35,874 nt of DNA from Oscillospiraceae bacterium (GTDB lineage Bacteria > Bacillota > Clostridia > Oscillospirales > Oscillospiraceae), in NCBI GenBank assembly GCA_017448455.1, contig JAFSLL010000267.1:1-35874 (forward strand), given 5' to 3'. Below are positions 15,181 through 22,266 of this stretch, piece by piece; the first letter of the stretch is position 1, and the number at the start of each line of letters is the position of its first letter. The position numbers and the translations under genes were made by a program. Under the pieces are notes generated by a model that worked only from the letters and a program-made list of their open reading frames with translations, was not told the origin of the DNA and searched no databases.

Positions 15181-15646
15181 AAATGTCTGCCTCGATTTCA
15201 TTGACCTTCGCCGCAAACTTATGCATGTTCGCCGCACGCCAGTCTTCCAGATCCTGGCACCACTCGGTCGCGAGGAAGGTTTTGACCATCTCGACCGCCA
15301 TTTCCGGCCCAACAATCCAGCCGCCCATGCAGAGGATATTGGCATTGTTGATCGCCCTGCTCATCTTGGCAGAGTATACGCCCTCACAGGCAACCGCATA
15401 TACGCCCTTATACTTATTGGAAACCACCGACATGCCGGCGCCGGTGCCGCAGATCAGAACCGCCTTGTCATAGGTTCCGTTCTGTACCAAAGGGGCAACC
15501 TCACTGGCGACCTGGTAATAGGGATGTACCTGCTCCAGATCGGTGGTGCCGAGGTCGTCAAACTCCACGCCTGCCTCGGTGAGGTAGGCCTTGATGGCTT
15601 CCTTGGCGGAAAAGCCGGATTTGTCGCTGCCAATTGCAATTTTCAT
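15170..15646 (-). CDS. sqwI: RpiB/LacA/LacB-family isomerase, probable 4-deoxy-4-sulfoerythrose isomerase
   Basis: The ATG at 15646-15644 has AGGAGA 8 nt upstream; the Met six codons earlier lacks a ribosome binding site. The 158-residue product keeps the family core: GSD at 6-8, the catalytic Cys66 in CGTGAGMS, and the NAN...GPEMA stretch at about 101-117. Several positions that handle phosphate and ring opening in RpiB are changed: Lys9 replaces His after Asp8, Ile99 replaces the ring-opening His, Trp110 replaces an Arg, and the C-terminal GGRHxxR-like phosphate clamp is absent. This fits an open-chain, sulfonated C4 substrate. In the sulfo-TK route this family (SqwI) isomerises sulfoerythrose to sulfoerythrulose. 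The gene overlaps the dehydrogenase gene. Confidence 0.9.
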   Translation of the reverse strand: MKIAIGSDKSGFSAKEAIKAYLTEAGVEFDDLGTTDLEQVHPYYQVASEVAPLVQNGTYDKAVLICGTGAGMSVVSNKYKGVYAVACEGVYSAKMSRAINNANILCMGGWIVGPEMAVEMVKTFLATEWCQDLEDWRAANMHKFAAKVNEIEADIYGA

Positions 15647-15669
15647 TGATTCTATCTCCTTCATTTGAT

Positions 15670-15703
15670 AGAGAAAGGGGCTGCGTACACGCCACCCCTC
15701 TCT
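15670..15703 (-). other. Intercistronic stem-loop
   Basis: AGAGAAAGGGG (15670-15680) and CCCCTCTCT (15695-15703) pair with a two-base bulge, with GCGT/ACGC in the loop. It lies in the 68-bp gap between the transketolase C-terminal gene and the isomerase gene. There is no T-run downstream on the minus strand, so it is more likely an mRNA-stability element than a terminator. Confidence 0.4.
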
Positions 15704-15714
15704 GTTTTCTTTTT

Positions 15715-16638
15715 TTACTTGAGCGCCGCGGCCTTCTTCGCCGTGGCTACGATGTTCTCAACAGTAAGGCCGGTCGCCTGGCGCAGATACGGAAGCTTGC
15801 CGACTTCGCCGAAGCGATCCTGAACGCCAACCGCACAAACCGGAATTCTCTCCTGAGCCAGCGCTTCGAGCACCGCGGAATGCAGGCCGCCGATCACGTT
15901 ATGGTTCTCCACGGTCAAAACAGCGCCTGTCTTGCGGGCGGAGGCCAGAACCGTCTCTTTGTCAATGGGCTTCAGGGTGTGGACATTGATAATCTCAGCG
16001 TCGATACCCTCCTCCTTGAGAAGCTCGGCCGCGTCCAGAACATCCTTTGTGAGGAAGCCGGTAACAAAGATGCTCAGATCCTTGCCTTCCTTGAGCGTGT
16101 CGGCCTTAAACAGGTCGAACTTGTAGTCCTCGCCGAAAACGACAGGAAGCTGCTTGCGGAACAGGCGCATATACACCGGGCCGACATATTCGTCCAGAAC
16201 CGGCATGGCGGCCTTCAGCTGAACCTCATCTACCGGCTCAAAAATCACGATACCGGGGATGGAACGCAAAACGCCGACATCCTCCATGCTCATATGGGTT
16301 CCGCCGTTGAGCTCCGCGGAAATGCCAGGGTCGGTCCCGACGATCTTCACATTACTTCCGGCATAGGAGATGGAAATCGCGATCTGGTCGCAGATGCGTC
16401 TGGTTGCAAAAGGTGTAAAGCTCTCAATCCAGGGCTTGAAGCCATAGCTGGCTAGTCCCGCCGCGATGGAGGCCATGTTCTGCTCCGCAACGCCGCAGTC
16501 GAAAATCTGGTCCGGGAAATTCTTGCGCAGTCCCAAGGTACCGCTGGCTTTGCCCAGGTCGGCATCCAGCAGAACCACATGTCTGTCTTTTTTCATCATC
16601 TCCGCAAGGCATGCGGCATAAACAGCTCTCATTTCCAT
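15715..16638 (-). CDS. sqwGH: Transketolase C-terminal subunit (pyrimidine/C domain)
   Basis: The 307-residue product is the second half of a split transketolase. The conserved Glu52 in DCGVAEQNM activates the TPP aminopyrimidine. GGTHMSMEDVGVLRSIPG matches the substrate-side HxxxED loop, and a transketolase C domain follows from about residue 190. GGAGG lies in the upstream gene's last codons and the gap is 3 nt, so the halves are made in equal amount. Alone the family could be an ordinary pentose-phosphate transketolase. Next to a sulfoquinovosidase and without a kinase or aldolase, it is best read as the enzyme that takes C2 units from 6-deoxy-6-sulfofructose and then from sulfoerythrulose onto glyceraldehyde 3-phosphate. 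Confidence 0.88.
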   Translation of the reverse strand: MEMRAVYAACLAEMMKKDRHVVLLDADLGKASGTLGLRKNFPDQIFDCGVAEQNMASIAAGLASYGFKPWIESFTPFATRRICDQIAISISYAGSNVKIVGTDPGISAELNGGTHMSMEDVGVLRSIPGIVIFEPVDEVQLKAAMPVLDEYVGPVYMRLFRKQLPVVFGEDYKFDLFKADTLKEGKDLSIFVTGFLTKDVLDAAELLKEEGIDAEIINVHTLKPIDKETVLASARKTGAVLTVENHNVIGGLHSAVLEALAQERIPVCAVGVQDRFGEVGKLPYLRQATGLTVENIVATAKKAAALK

Positions 16639-16641
16639 GGT

Positions 16642-17469
16642 TTAGTCCTCCCCTCTGATTTCACGGATTGCAGCTTCCGCCTGTTCTTCACTGACGGGGC
16701 AGTTGTGGTTTCCGGCGCCAAGGTCCACAATCCACTGCACGCCGCAGCCCTTCTGGGTATTCAGAATGATCATCGTGGGCTTGCCGCTGTCACGGCCGAG
16801 TTTGGCATGGCGTACGGCTTCCAGAACCTGCTCGACATCATTGCCGTCTTCCACATCAATGACGTTCCAGCCGAAAGCGGCCCACTTCTCCGCGAGAGGA
16901 GCGATATCGTTGACTTCTTCTACCGTTCCGTCGATCTGAAGCTTGTTGTAGTCGGTAAAGGCGATAAGGTTATCCAGCTTCTTGGCAGCAGCAAACATGG
17001 CAGCTTCCCAGACCTGGCCTTCCTGGCTCTCACCATCGCCGATCATGGCATAGATGGTGGCATGATCGTTTTCCAGCTTGGAGCCGAGCGCCACCCCGAC
17101 CGCACAGCTGAAGCCCTGACCGAGAGAACCGGTCGTCATATCAATACCGATGGTGCGGTTCATGTCGCAGTGAGAGGGAAGATTGGTACCGCTCTGGTTC
17201 AGCGTGAGCAGTTCCTTCTTGTCAAAATACCCGCGGTTGGCAAGGGTCGCGTACACGGCGGGACCGGCATGCCCCTTGGAGCAGACGAAGCGGTCGCGGC
17301 CTTCCATCTTCGGGTTGGCCGGATCAATGTTCATCTCAGAAAAATAAAGCACGGCAAGAGCTTCCACCACCGACAGACAGCCACCGATGTGGCCTACTCC
17401 AAGATGTCCGATGCAGGTCATGATATCGCAGCGGATATCCTTGCAGACTTCCTTCAGGTCATAGTTCAA
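16642..17469 (-). CDS. sqwGH: Transketolase N-terminal subunit (TPP diphosphate-binding domain)
   Basis: Translation starts at a TTG (17469-17467) with AGGAGG 8 nt upstream; no ATG in frame fits the domain start. The 275-residue protein carries GHLGVGHIGG, SKGHAGPA, TGSLGQG and the TPP/Mg motif from GDG (144-146) to Asn175. This is the first half of a transketolase; the second half is the next gene. Split transketolases are common in Clostridia. This is the first gene of the eight-gene minus-strand operon (17469 to 10578) and lies directly behind a strong promoter with the shared operator over the transcription start, so it is probably induced by the sulfo-sugar. Confidence 0.9.
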   Translation of the reverse strand: MNYDLKEVCKDIRCDIMTCIGHLGVGHIGGCLSVVEALAVLYFSEMNIDPANPKMEGRDRFVCSKGHAGPAVYATLANRGYFDKKELLTLNQSGTNLPSHCDMNRTIGIDMTTGSLGQGFSCAVGVALGSKLENDHATIYAMIGDGESQEGQVWEAAMFAAAKKLDNLIAFTDYNKLQIDGTVEEVNDIAPLAEKWAAFGWNVIDVEDGNDVEQVLEAVRHAKLGRDSGKPTMIILNTQKGCGVQWIVDLGAGNHNCPVSEEQAEAAIREIRGED

Positions 17470-17529
17470 TGTAGATTCCTCCTCGATTCTTCATTGTTAT
17501 AGACGATAATCAGCGCTCATCTGTCCTAT

Positions 17530-17550
17530 TTAATTAAGACCTTTAAGCAA
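17530..17550 (-). promoter_or_regulatory. Shared operator, copy C (minus-strand operon)
   Basis: Read on the minus strand: TTGCTTAA, 5 bp, TTAATTAA, followed by AT. It begins near the expected transcription start of the transketolase operon, a repressing position. It matches copies at 17654-17675 and 19872-19892. Confidence 0.75.
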
Positions 17551-17555
17551 TTTGC

Positions 17556-17584
17556 AGTTTAAACCCAATGCACCGATTTGTCAA
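17556..17584 (-). promoter_or_regulatory. Promoter of the transketolase operon
   Basis: Consensus TTGACA (17584-17579), a 17-bp spacer and TAAACT (17561-17556) on the minus strand. It is divergent from the plus-strand promoter at 17614, with 29 bp between the two -35 boxes. Confidence 0.88.
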
Positions 17585-17613
17585 CAGAAATCCGAGAAAA
17601 TCTGTTTTCTTTC

Positions 17614-17642
17614 TTGACAAGTTCCGCTTGACTGAGTATTAT
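17614..17642 (+). promoter_or_regulatory. Promoter of the sulfoquinovose isomerase gene
   Basis: Consensus TTGACA (17614-17619), a 17-bp spacer and TATTAT (17637-17642); a second overlapping TATAAT begins at 17640. Confidence 0.85.
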
Positions 17643-17653
17643 AATTCACGGTA

Positions 17654-17675
17654 TTAATTAAACAGTGTTAATTAA
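17654..17675 (+). promoter_or_regulatory. Shared operator, copy A (isomerase gene)
   Basis: TTAATTAA (17654-17661), 6 bp (ACAGTG), TTAATTAA (17668-17675), then AA. It lies just downstream of the promoter at 17614 and before the ribosome binding site. The half-site sequence and its orientation toward the gene match copies B and C. Confidence 0.78.
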
Positions 17676-17697
17676 AATCCTCAGGAGGTTTTCTGAT

Positions 17698-19035
17698 ATG
17701 AGCTTTACCCCTGTTTATGTCCCGGTGGGCGTGCCCACTTTCCATCTGGAGAGCGCGCAGGATCAGTTTGAGCGCAGCTGTGCTGCCCTCAAGGCGATCC
17801 ATCCGGATTATGTATGCCCTAGCGAAATGCTCCTCAGCCTTGACCAGCTCCGCAATTATCTTGACGGTCTTCAGCCGGATCTGATTGTTTTTCAAAACCT
17901 TACCTTTGCCAACGCGGCATATATGTCTGAGGTGCTTCGCCGTTTTGACTGCCCCATGCTGCTCTGGACGCTGCGTGAACCGGTTATTGACGGCGGCCGC
18001 CTGCGCCTGAACTCTCTGACCGGCGCTTACTCCGCGGCAAATGCGCTTCGCGCCTTTGACGACCGTCCCTTCTCCTACTGCTTTGGCGCGCCGGAGGAAG
18101 ATGCCGTAAAGATCGCGCTCCGCGCTTCTACCGCTGCCGCCGCTGTCAAGAAGGCAATGCGAAGCCTGAAAATGTCCGCTGTCGGGCATACACCTCAGGG
18201 CTTTGGTTTCGGACGGGCGCTCGACAGCGAGCTGATGAGTGTCTTCGGCGTTGAGCTGGAGGCGATTGAAGCCCGTGAACTGATCGACATGGCCAAAGCC
18301 TATTCCGATGAGGAATGCGCAGATTACCTCTCCCGTACCGCTTCCGCCACCTGCGGCCTTGACAGAACTCCGGAGCACAACCGCAACGACCATGCCCGTC
18401 TTTACAAGGCCTATACCGAATATGTCCGCAGTCATGGCATCGGCGCCTTAGCATCCCGCTGCTGGCCGGATTTCTTCACCGCTTTCGGAACGCCGGTCTG
18501 CACCGTGCTGAGCCTCCTCAACGACGAGGGCGTCGCCGCTGCCTGTGAAGCCGATATCTATGGTGCGCTCTCCATGTGGATCGGCATGCAGCTGAGCGGC
18601 GAGCCCGTCTTCTTCGGTGATCCGGTCTCTCTGGACGAGAAGGAAAACACCGTTACCTTCTGGCACTGCGGCGCTGCCGCCTGTTCTCTCGCGCGGAAAG
18701 ATACCGGCGCGGTGGTCGGTGTTCATCCGAACCGCAAGATCGGCCCCGCCATGGACTTCGGCTGCGAAGCGTTCCCCGAGGCAACTGTTTTCCGGATTGG
18801 CCGCGAGCCGGACGGCAGCTTCCGTTTCTTCATCACGGAAGGCAAAGCGCTTGACAAGCCGAAGCAGTTCATTGGCACCTCCATTGTTGTCAAAACCGAC
18901 TCCAGCAGCAGAGAGGTTGTCGAGCAGAGTGTACTCGACGGCTTCGAGCCGCATTTTGTTGTCATCAAGGGCCGTCACGCCGCCACCCTGGAAGCGCTCG
19001 CCCGGATGTTCGACTTCCCTGTTTATCGGTATTAA
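17698..19035 (+). CDS. sqvD: FucI/AraA-like sugar isomerase, probable sulfoquinovose isomerase
   Basis: The ATG at 17698 has AGGAGG upstream; I reject the Met 11 codons earlier, which lies in the operator. The 445-residue protein belongs to the L-fucose/L-arabinose isomerase-like group. The C-terminal part has the metal-site pattern: Glu284 in CEADIYGALSMW, Asp308 in FFGDPVS, and His323 in WHCG. Members of this family (SqvD type) replace YihS as sulfoquinovose isomerase in the transaldolase and transketolase routes and give 6-deoxy-6-sulfofructose. Family membership is clear; the substrate is assigned from the sulfoquinovosidase and transketolase neighbours and the shared operator. Confidence 0.85.
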   Translation: MSFTPVYVPVGVPTFHLESAQDQFERSCAALKAIHPDYVCPSEMLLSLDQLRNYLDGLQPDLIVFQNLTFANAAYMSEVLRRFDCPMLLWTLREPVIDGGRLRLNSLTGAYSAANALRAFDDRPFSYCFGAPEEDAVKIALRASTAAAAVKKAMRSLKMSAVGHTPQGFGFGRALDSELMSVFGVELEAIEARELIDMAKAYSDEECADYLSRTASATCGLDRTPEHNRNDHARLYKAYTEYVRSHGIGALASRCWPDFFTAFGTPVCTVLSLLNDEGVAAACEADIYGALSMWIGMQLSGEPVFFGDPVSLDEKENTVTFWHCGAAACSLARKDTGAVVGVHPNRKIGPAMDFGCEAFPEATVFRIGREPDGSFRFFITEGKALDKPKQFIGTSIVVKTDSSSREVVEQSVLDGFEPHFVVIKGRHAATLEALARMFDFPVYRY

Positions 19036-19063
19036 TTCGCTTTACGACCAGACTCAGATCGCA

Positions 19064-19690
19064 ATGAAGTCAAAATCCAGGATTTCTGAAGTTCTTTCCG
19101 CCCTGATTGACCTGCTCTTTGCCGGTATTCTATGGCTCGTTTGCTCACTGCCGATCATTACCCTTGGAGCTGCTTCCACAGCGCTGTACTATGCGGTCGT
19201 AAAATGTGTCAGGCATAACAGAGGTCGGTTAAGCTCCACTTTCTTTTCGTCATTCCGGCAAAACTTCCGTCAGGCAACGCTTGTCTGGCTCCTTTTTCTG
19301 CTCTATCTGCTGATCGGGGCAGCAGACACGTATGCGATCGAACAGATGGGTTTTGGTTCTGACAGTGTTCTCTATCTGTTCAGCAGGATTGTTCTTCTGC
19401 TGCCGGGCTTCCTGTTCCCGTGGATTTTTGCTTTTATCTCGCGGTTTGAAAACACCATAAAAGGAAGCCTGCAGTTCTGCTGCTGGCTGATGATGCGTCA
19501 TTTGGGAAGGACCCTGATTCTGGCATTAGAGCTTGCCCTGGCTCTTCTGATCGTGTGGCTGCTGCCACAGATATTTCCGCTGCTGCCCGGTGCAATCTGC
19601 CTGCTGATGAGCCTGACAATTGAGCCTGTCTTTCGGCAGTTCCAAACCGAGGAGGAAAACACTTCCATCGACTCGTGGTACAACGAATAA
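19064..19690 (+). CDS. DUF624 (YesL-like) membrane protein
   Basis: The 208-residue protein has five or six hydrophobic helices and the YesL/DUF624 opening: ILWLVCSLPIITLGAASTALYY, then an Arg-rich loop ending in SFRQNFRQAT. These proteins accompany carbohydrate ABC importers in Firmicutes; their role is unknown. The ATG at 19064 has no clear ribosome binding site and is 28 bp after the isomerase gene, so translation may depend on the upstream gene. I see no clear terminator behind it; the 220 bp up to the binding-protein gene hold only its promoter and operator. Confidence 0.85.
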   Translation: MKSKSRISEVLSALIDLLFAGILWLVCSLPIITLGAASTALYYAVVKCVRHNRGRLSSTFFSSFRQNFRQATLVWLLFLLYLLIGAADTYAIEQMGFGSDSVLYLFSRIVLLLPGFLFPWIFAFISRFENTIKGSLQFCCWLMMRHLGRTLILALELALALLIVWLLPQIFPLLPGAICLLMSLTIEPVFRQFQTEEENTSIDSWYNE

Positions 19691-19805
19691 TTCATTGTTT
19701 TGCACAAATCTATCGGTTCCTTTTTATATAAAACCCCCAATTCTTTAGGCTATTGTTCACAAAAAATCTTTTGAAAAATCGGTATTTCCTCTAAAGCGCG
19801 AAGAC

Positions 19806-19834
19806 TTTACAAACCAGGCCACGCCCTTTATAAT
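19806..19834 (+). promoter_or_regulatory. Promoter of the ABC importer/sulfoquinovosidase operon
   Basis: TTTACA (19806-19811), a 17-bp spacer and TATAAT (19829-19834). The leader of about 70 nt contains operator copy B and a short GC-rich inverted repeat (AGCCG...CGGCT). Confidence 0.85.
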
Positions 19835-19871
19835 GGTTTTCGTAGCCGGAAGCGGCTTTGCTTTGCGGCTA

Positions 19872-19892
19872 TTGATTAACAAAGTTAATTAA
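19872..19892 (+). promoter_or_regulatory. Shared operator, copy B (importer operon)
   Basis: TTGATTAA (19872-19879), 5 bp (CAAAG), TTAATTAA (19885-19892), then AA. It is the best match to copy C and lies about 30 bp after the expected transcription start, where a bound repressor would act as a roadblock. Confidence 0.78.
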
Positions 19893-19911
19893 AAGAGAAG
19901 GAGAAACACGA

Positions 19912-21255
19912 ATGAAAAAACTGATCGCACTGTTACTTGTTGCCGTTATGAGCATCGGACTCGTTGCCTGTGGCGGTTCTCAGCAGGCAGCTCCTGCTGC
20001 CGAAGCACCCGCTGCCGAAGCCGCTGCTGAAGAAGCCCCTGCCGCTGAAGCCCCTGCTGCCGGCGAAATCGTCATCAATTTCCCCAGCATCTGGGTTGGC
20101 ACTGACTCCAAAGCCGCTTATATGAGCGAAATGATAGACAGCTTCAATGCCGAAAACGCCGGTTCCATCAAGGTCGTCGTTGAGGAGCAGACCGACTATC
20201 AGGCTTACCGCGACAAAATCCGCACCGTCATCACTACCGGAAATGCACCGGACCTCTGCATTCTGGACGCCACCTATGACATCCAGGCGCTCATGAAATC
20301 CGGCAAGTTCCTGGACCTGACTCCATATCTGGACGAGGGCTGGGGCAATGATTTTGAAGATGGTGTCTTTGATGCCTGGAGTGTCGACGGCAAAGTCAGC
20401 ATTCTGCCCTTTGAGGCTGCTGTTTTCACCCCGATTTACAACACCAAAATATTTGCAGACATCGGCTGGGATCACTTCCCGGTGGATTATGATGAGTTCT
20501 TCCAGTTCTGCGAAGACGCTAAGAACGCCGGCTACAATGCCATGGGACAGATGGCTGGTGAGAACGGCTGGTCCTCGATGCTCTGGTACTCCTTGATTGT
20601 CGAAGCCATTGGAGGCGAGGACGTTTATGCCGATGGTCTTTCCAATCCCGCTTTCGTCCAGGCCGCTGAAATTCTGAAAAAGATGTATGACTACACCTTT
20701 GATGGCGCCGTTTCTGCCGGTGCCGCCGACGTCAACGGGCATTGGCTGCAGCGCGATACCGCCATCTACCTCAACGGTCCCTGGTGGATTGCCAACCTCT
20801 ACAAAGAAGATAATGCTGTTGACGGTGTTCTGCTTGCTGATGACTGCGACGTTGCAACCAAGCCCATTATTGAAGGCGGCCTTGGCGCTTCCGACAGTGT
20901 TGTCACTACAGTTCAGGCCTTCTTCGCTGCTGCAAAACAGGACGATCCTGCCAAGGAAGCTGCCGTTGTGAAGTTCCTCCAGTACATTACTGATCCCGTT
21001 AAAGTAAAAGAACTTGCTCTCAGCTCCGGTTCTATGTTCTTCCTGAAAGACACCCAGCCTGAAGATGCAACGGAGATTGCTCAGAAGGTTTATGATGTCT
21101 ACAATAACCGCAGCTATGCGGTGATCCATGTTGACGGTGCGTTCCCGCCCGCCTTTACCGCTGAATTCCCCTCCGCTCTGGCTGCTCTGGTCAATGACGA
21201 AGTAGATGCCCAAGGTTTTGTTGATCAGCTTCAGGAAGCCATTGATATGGCCTGA
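19912..21255 (+). CDS. ABC transporter sugar-binding lipoprotein, probably for sulfoquinovose glycosides
   Basis: The ATG follows AAGGAG. A lipoprotein signal peptide ends at Cys20 (GLVAC). A linker of Ala/Pro/Glu repeats (about residues 24-50) tethers the domain to the membrane. The rest is a cluster D/extracellular solute-binding protein family 1 fold, with typical elements TGNAPDLCILD, PIYNTKIFADIG and GPWWIANL. Sugar-binding proteins of this type feed MalFG-like permeases. The downstream permeases and sulfoquinovosidase are in the same operon, so sulfoquinovose or sulfoquinovosyl glycerol is the likely ligand. The binding residues cannot be assigned from sequence alone. Confidence 0.9.
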   Translation: MKKLIALLLVAVMSIGLVACGGSQQAAPAAEAPAAEAAAEEAPAAEAPAAGEIVINFPSIWVGTDSKAAYMSEMIDSFNAENAGSIKVVVEEQTDYQAYRDKIRTVITTGNAPDLCILDATYDIQALMKSGKFLDLTPYLDEGWGNDFEDGVFDAWSVDGKVSILPFEAAVFTPIYNTKIFADIGWDHFPVDYDEFFQFCEDAKNAGYNAMGQMAGENGWSSMLWYSLIVEAIGGEDVYADGLSNPAFVQAAEILKKMYDYTFDGAVSAGAADVNGHWLQRDTAIYLNGPWWIANLYKEDNAVDGVLLADDCDVATKPIIEGGLGASDSVVTTVQAFFAAAKQDDPAKEAAVVKFLQYITDPVKVKELALSSGSMFFLKDTQPEDATEIAQKVYDVYNNRSYAVIHVDGAFPPAFTAEFPSALAALVNDEVDAQGFVDQLQEAIDMA

Positions 21256-21292
21256 ACCTGACCGACTATCGATCATTATCGAATAATCCGCT

Positions 21293-21326
21293 GTACAGGC
21301 TGCGGTTTTTACCCCGCAGCCTGTAC
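21293..21326 (+). other. Strong intercistronic stem-loop after the binding-protein gene
   Basis: GTACAGGCTGCGG (21293-21305) and CCGCAGCCTGTAC (21314-21326) form a perfect 13-bp stem with an 8-nt loop and no T-run. Hairpins in this place, as in malE-malF type operons, protect the upstream mRNA so that more binding protein than permease is made. Confidence 0.7.
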
Positions 21327-21354
21327 CATTCCTTCATAGAAAGGGGGCAGTCTA

Positions 21355-22266
21355 TTGAAACCCACACCTTCCGATCGAAGAGCGCTCGTTGCCTTTATGG
21401 CCCCGGCAATCGTAGTCATGGTGGTGTTCTTCATTATTCCCGTTATCTACGTCATCATTGTCAGCGCCCTGAAATGGGACGGGATTTCCGCTCCGAGCAT
21501 TGTCGGTTTTGAAAATTTTGTAAAGCTCCTGAAAAACTCTACTTTCCAGCGCTCCTTGACGAACAACATCATCTGGGCATTTGCAGCCGGATTTATACAG
21601 GTTCCTCTGGCGATGGTCATGGCCATCATCCTATCCCGGAAACCCAAGGGCTGGAAGTTCTTCCGCACAGTCTACTTCTTCCCGCAAGTCATTTCCGGTA
21701 TTGCTCTCGCTACGCTATGGCGCGCCATTTACAACGCCGATCACGGTATGCTCAATGGCCTGCTTGACGCCATCGGGCTCAGTCATCTTGCCACCGACTG
21801 GCTCGGCAACAAAGACACTGCGCTCCCTGCTGTGCTGATCTACTGGATTTTCTACATCGGCTATTACATGGTCATCATGATGGCCGACATCACCACTATT
21901 GATACCTCTTATTATGAGGCTGCAACCATTGATGGGGCCAGCGATTTTCAGCAGGCAATTTACATTACAATTCCTCTCATCAAGAAGACCTCACTTCTGA
22001 CTTGCGTGACTCTGGCAAGCGTTATGGGTCTGCGCCAGTTCGAGCAGGTCTACATGCTGACAAACGGTGGACCCAACCATCGCACCTCCACTATGGTGCT
22101 GTATATGTATGAGCGACTACAAAGCTCAAGCTACGGTATTGCAAGTGCAACCGCCGTGATTCTGATCATCGTCGGCGTTATTTTCATTGTGTGTATCCGC
22201 AAGATCTTTGAGGGACGCAATGAGGAGGCCGCTGCACTGAAGAAAGCGAGGAGGGCTGCACGATGA
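21355..22266 (+). CDS. ABC transporter permease 1 (MalF/UgpA-like)
   Basis: Translation starts at a TTG (21355) with AAGGGGG 7 nt upstream. The 303-residue protein has six hydrophobic helices and the EAA loop EAATIDGASDFQQAIYITIPL, which contacts the ATPase. The region FEQVYMLTNGGPNHRTSTMVLYMYE is typical of carbohydrate uptake family CUT1 permeases. The stop codon overlaps the start of the second permease gene by four bases (ATGA). No ATPase is encoded with it, so a shared MsmK/UgpC-type ATPase is expected elsewhere in the genome. Confidence 0.92.
   Translation: MKPTPSDRRALVAFMAPAIVVMVVFFIIPVIYVIIVSALKWDGISAPSIVGFENFVKLLKNSTFQRSLTNNIIWAFAAGFIQVPLAMVMAIILSRKPKGWKFFRTVYFFPQVISGIALATLWRAIYNADHGMLNGLLDAIGLSHLATDWLGNKDTALPAVLIYWIFYIGYYMVIMMADITTIDTSYYEAATIDGASDFQQAIYITIPLIKKTSLLTCVTLASVMGLRQFEQVYMLTNGGPNHRTSTMVLYMYERLQSSSYGIASATAVILIIVGVIFIVCIRKIFEGRNEEAAALKKARRAAR

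Noticed and set aside
16642..17469. Split transketolase as a housekeeping pentose-phosphate enzyme
   Set aside because: Possible by family, but its position first in a sulfosugar operon with the shared operator makes a dedicated role more likely; kept as an alternative.
19933..21276. 447-residue frame antisense to the binding-protein gene
   Set aside because: It mirrors the coding frame of the lipoprotein; codon-bias shadow without domain resemblance.
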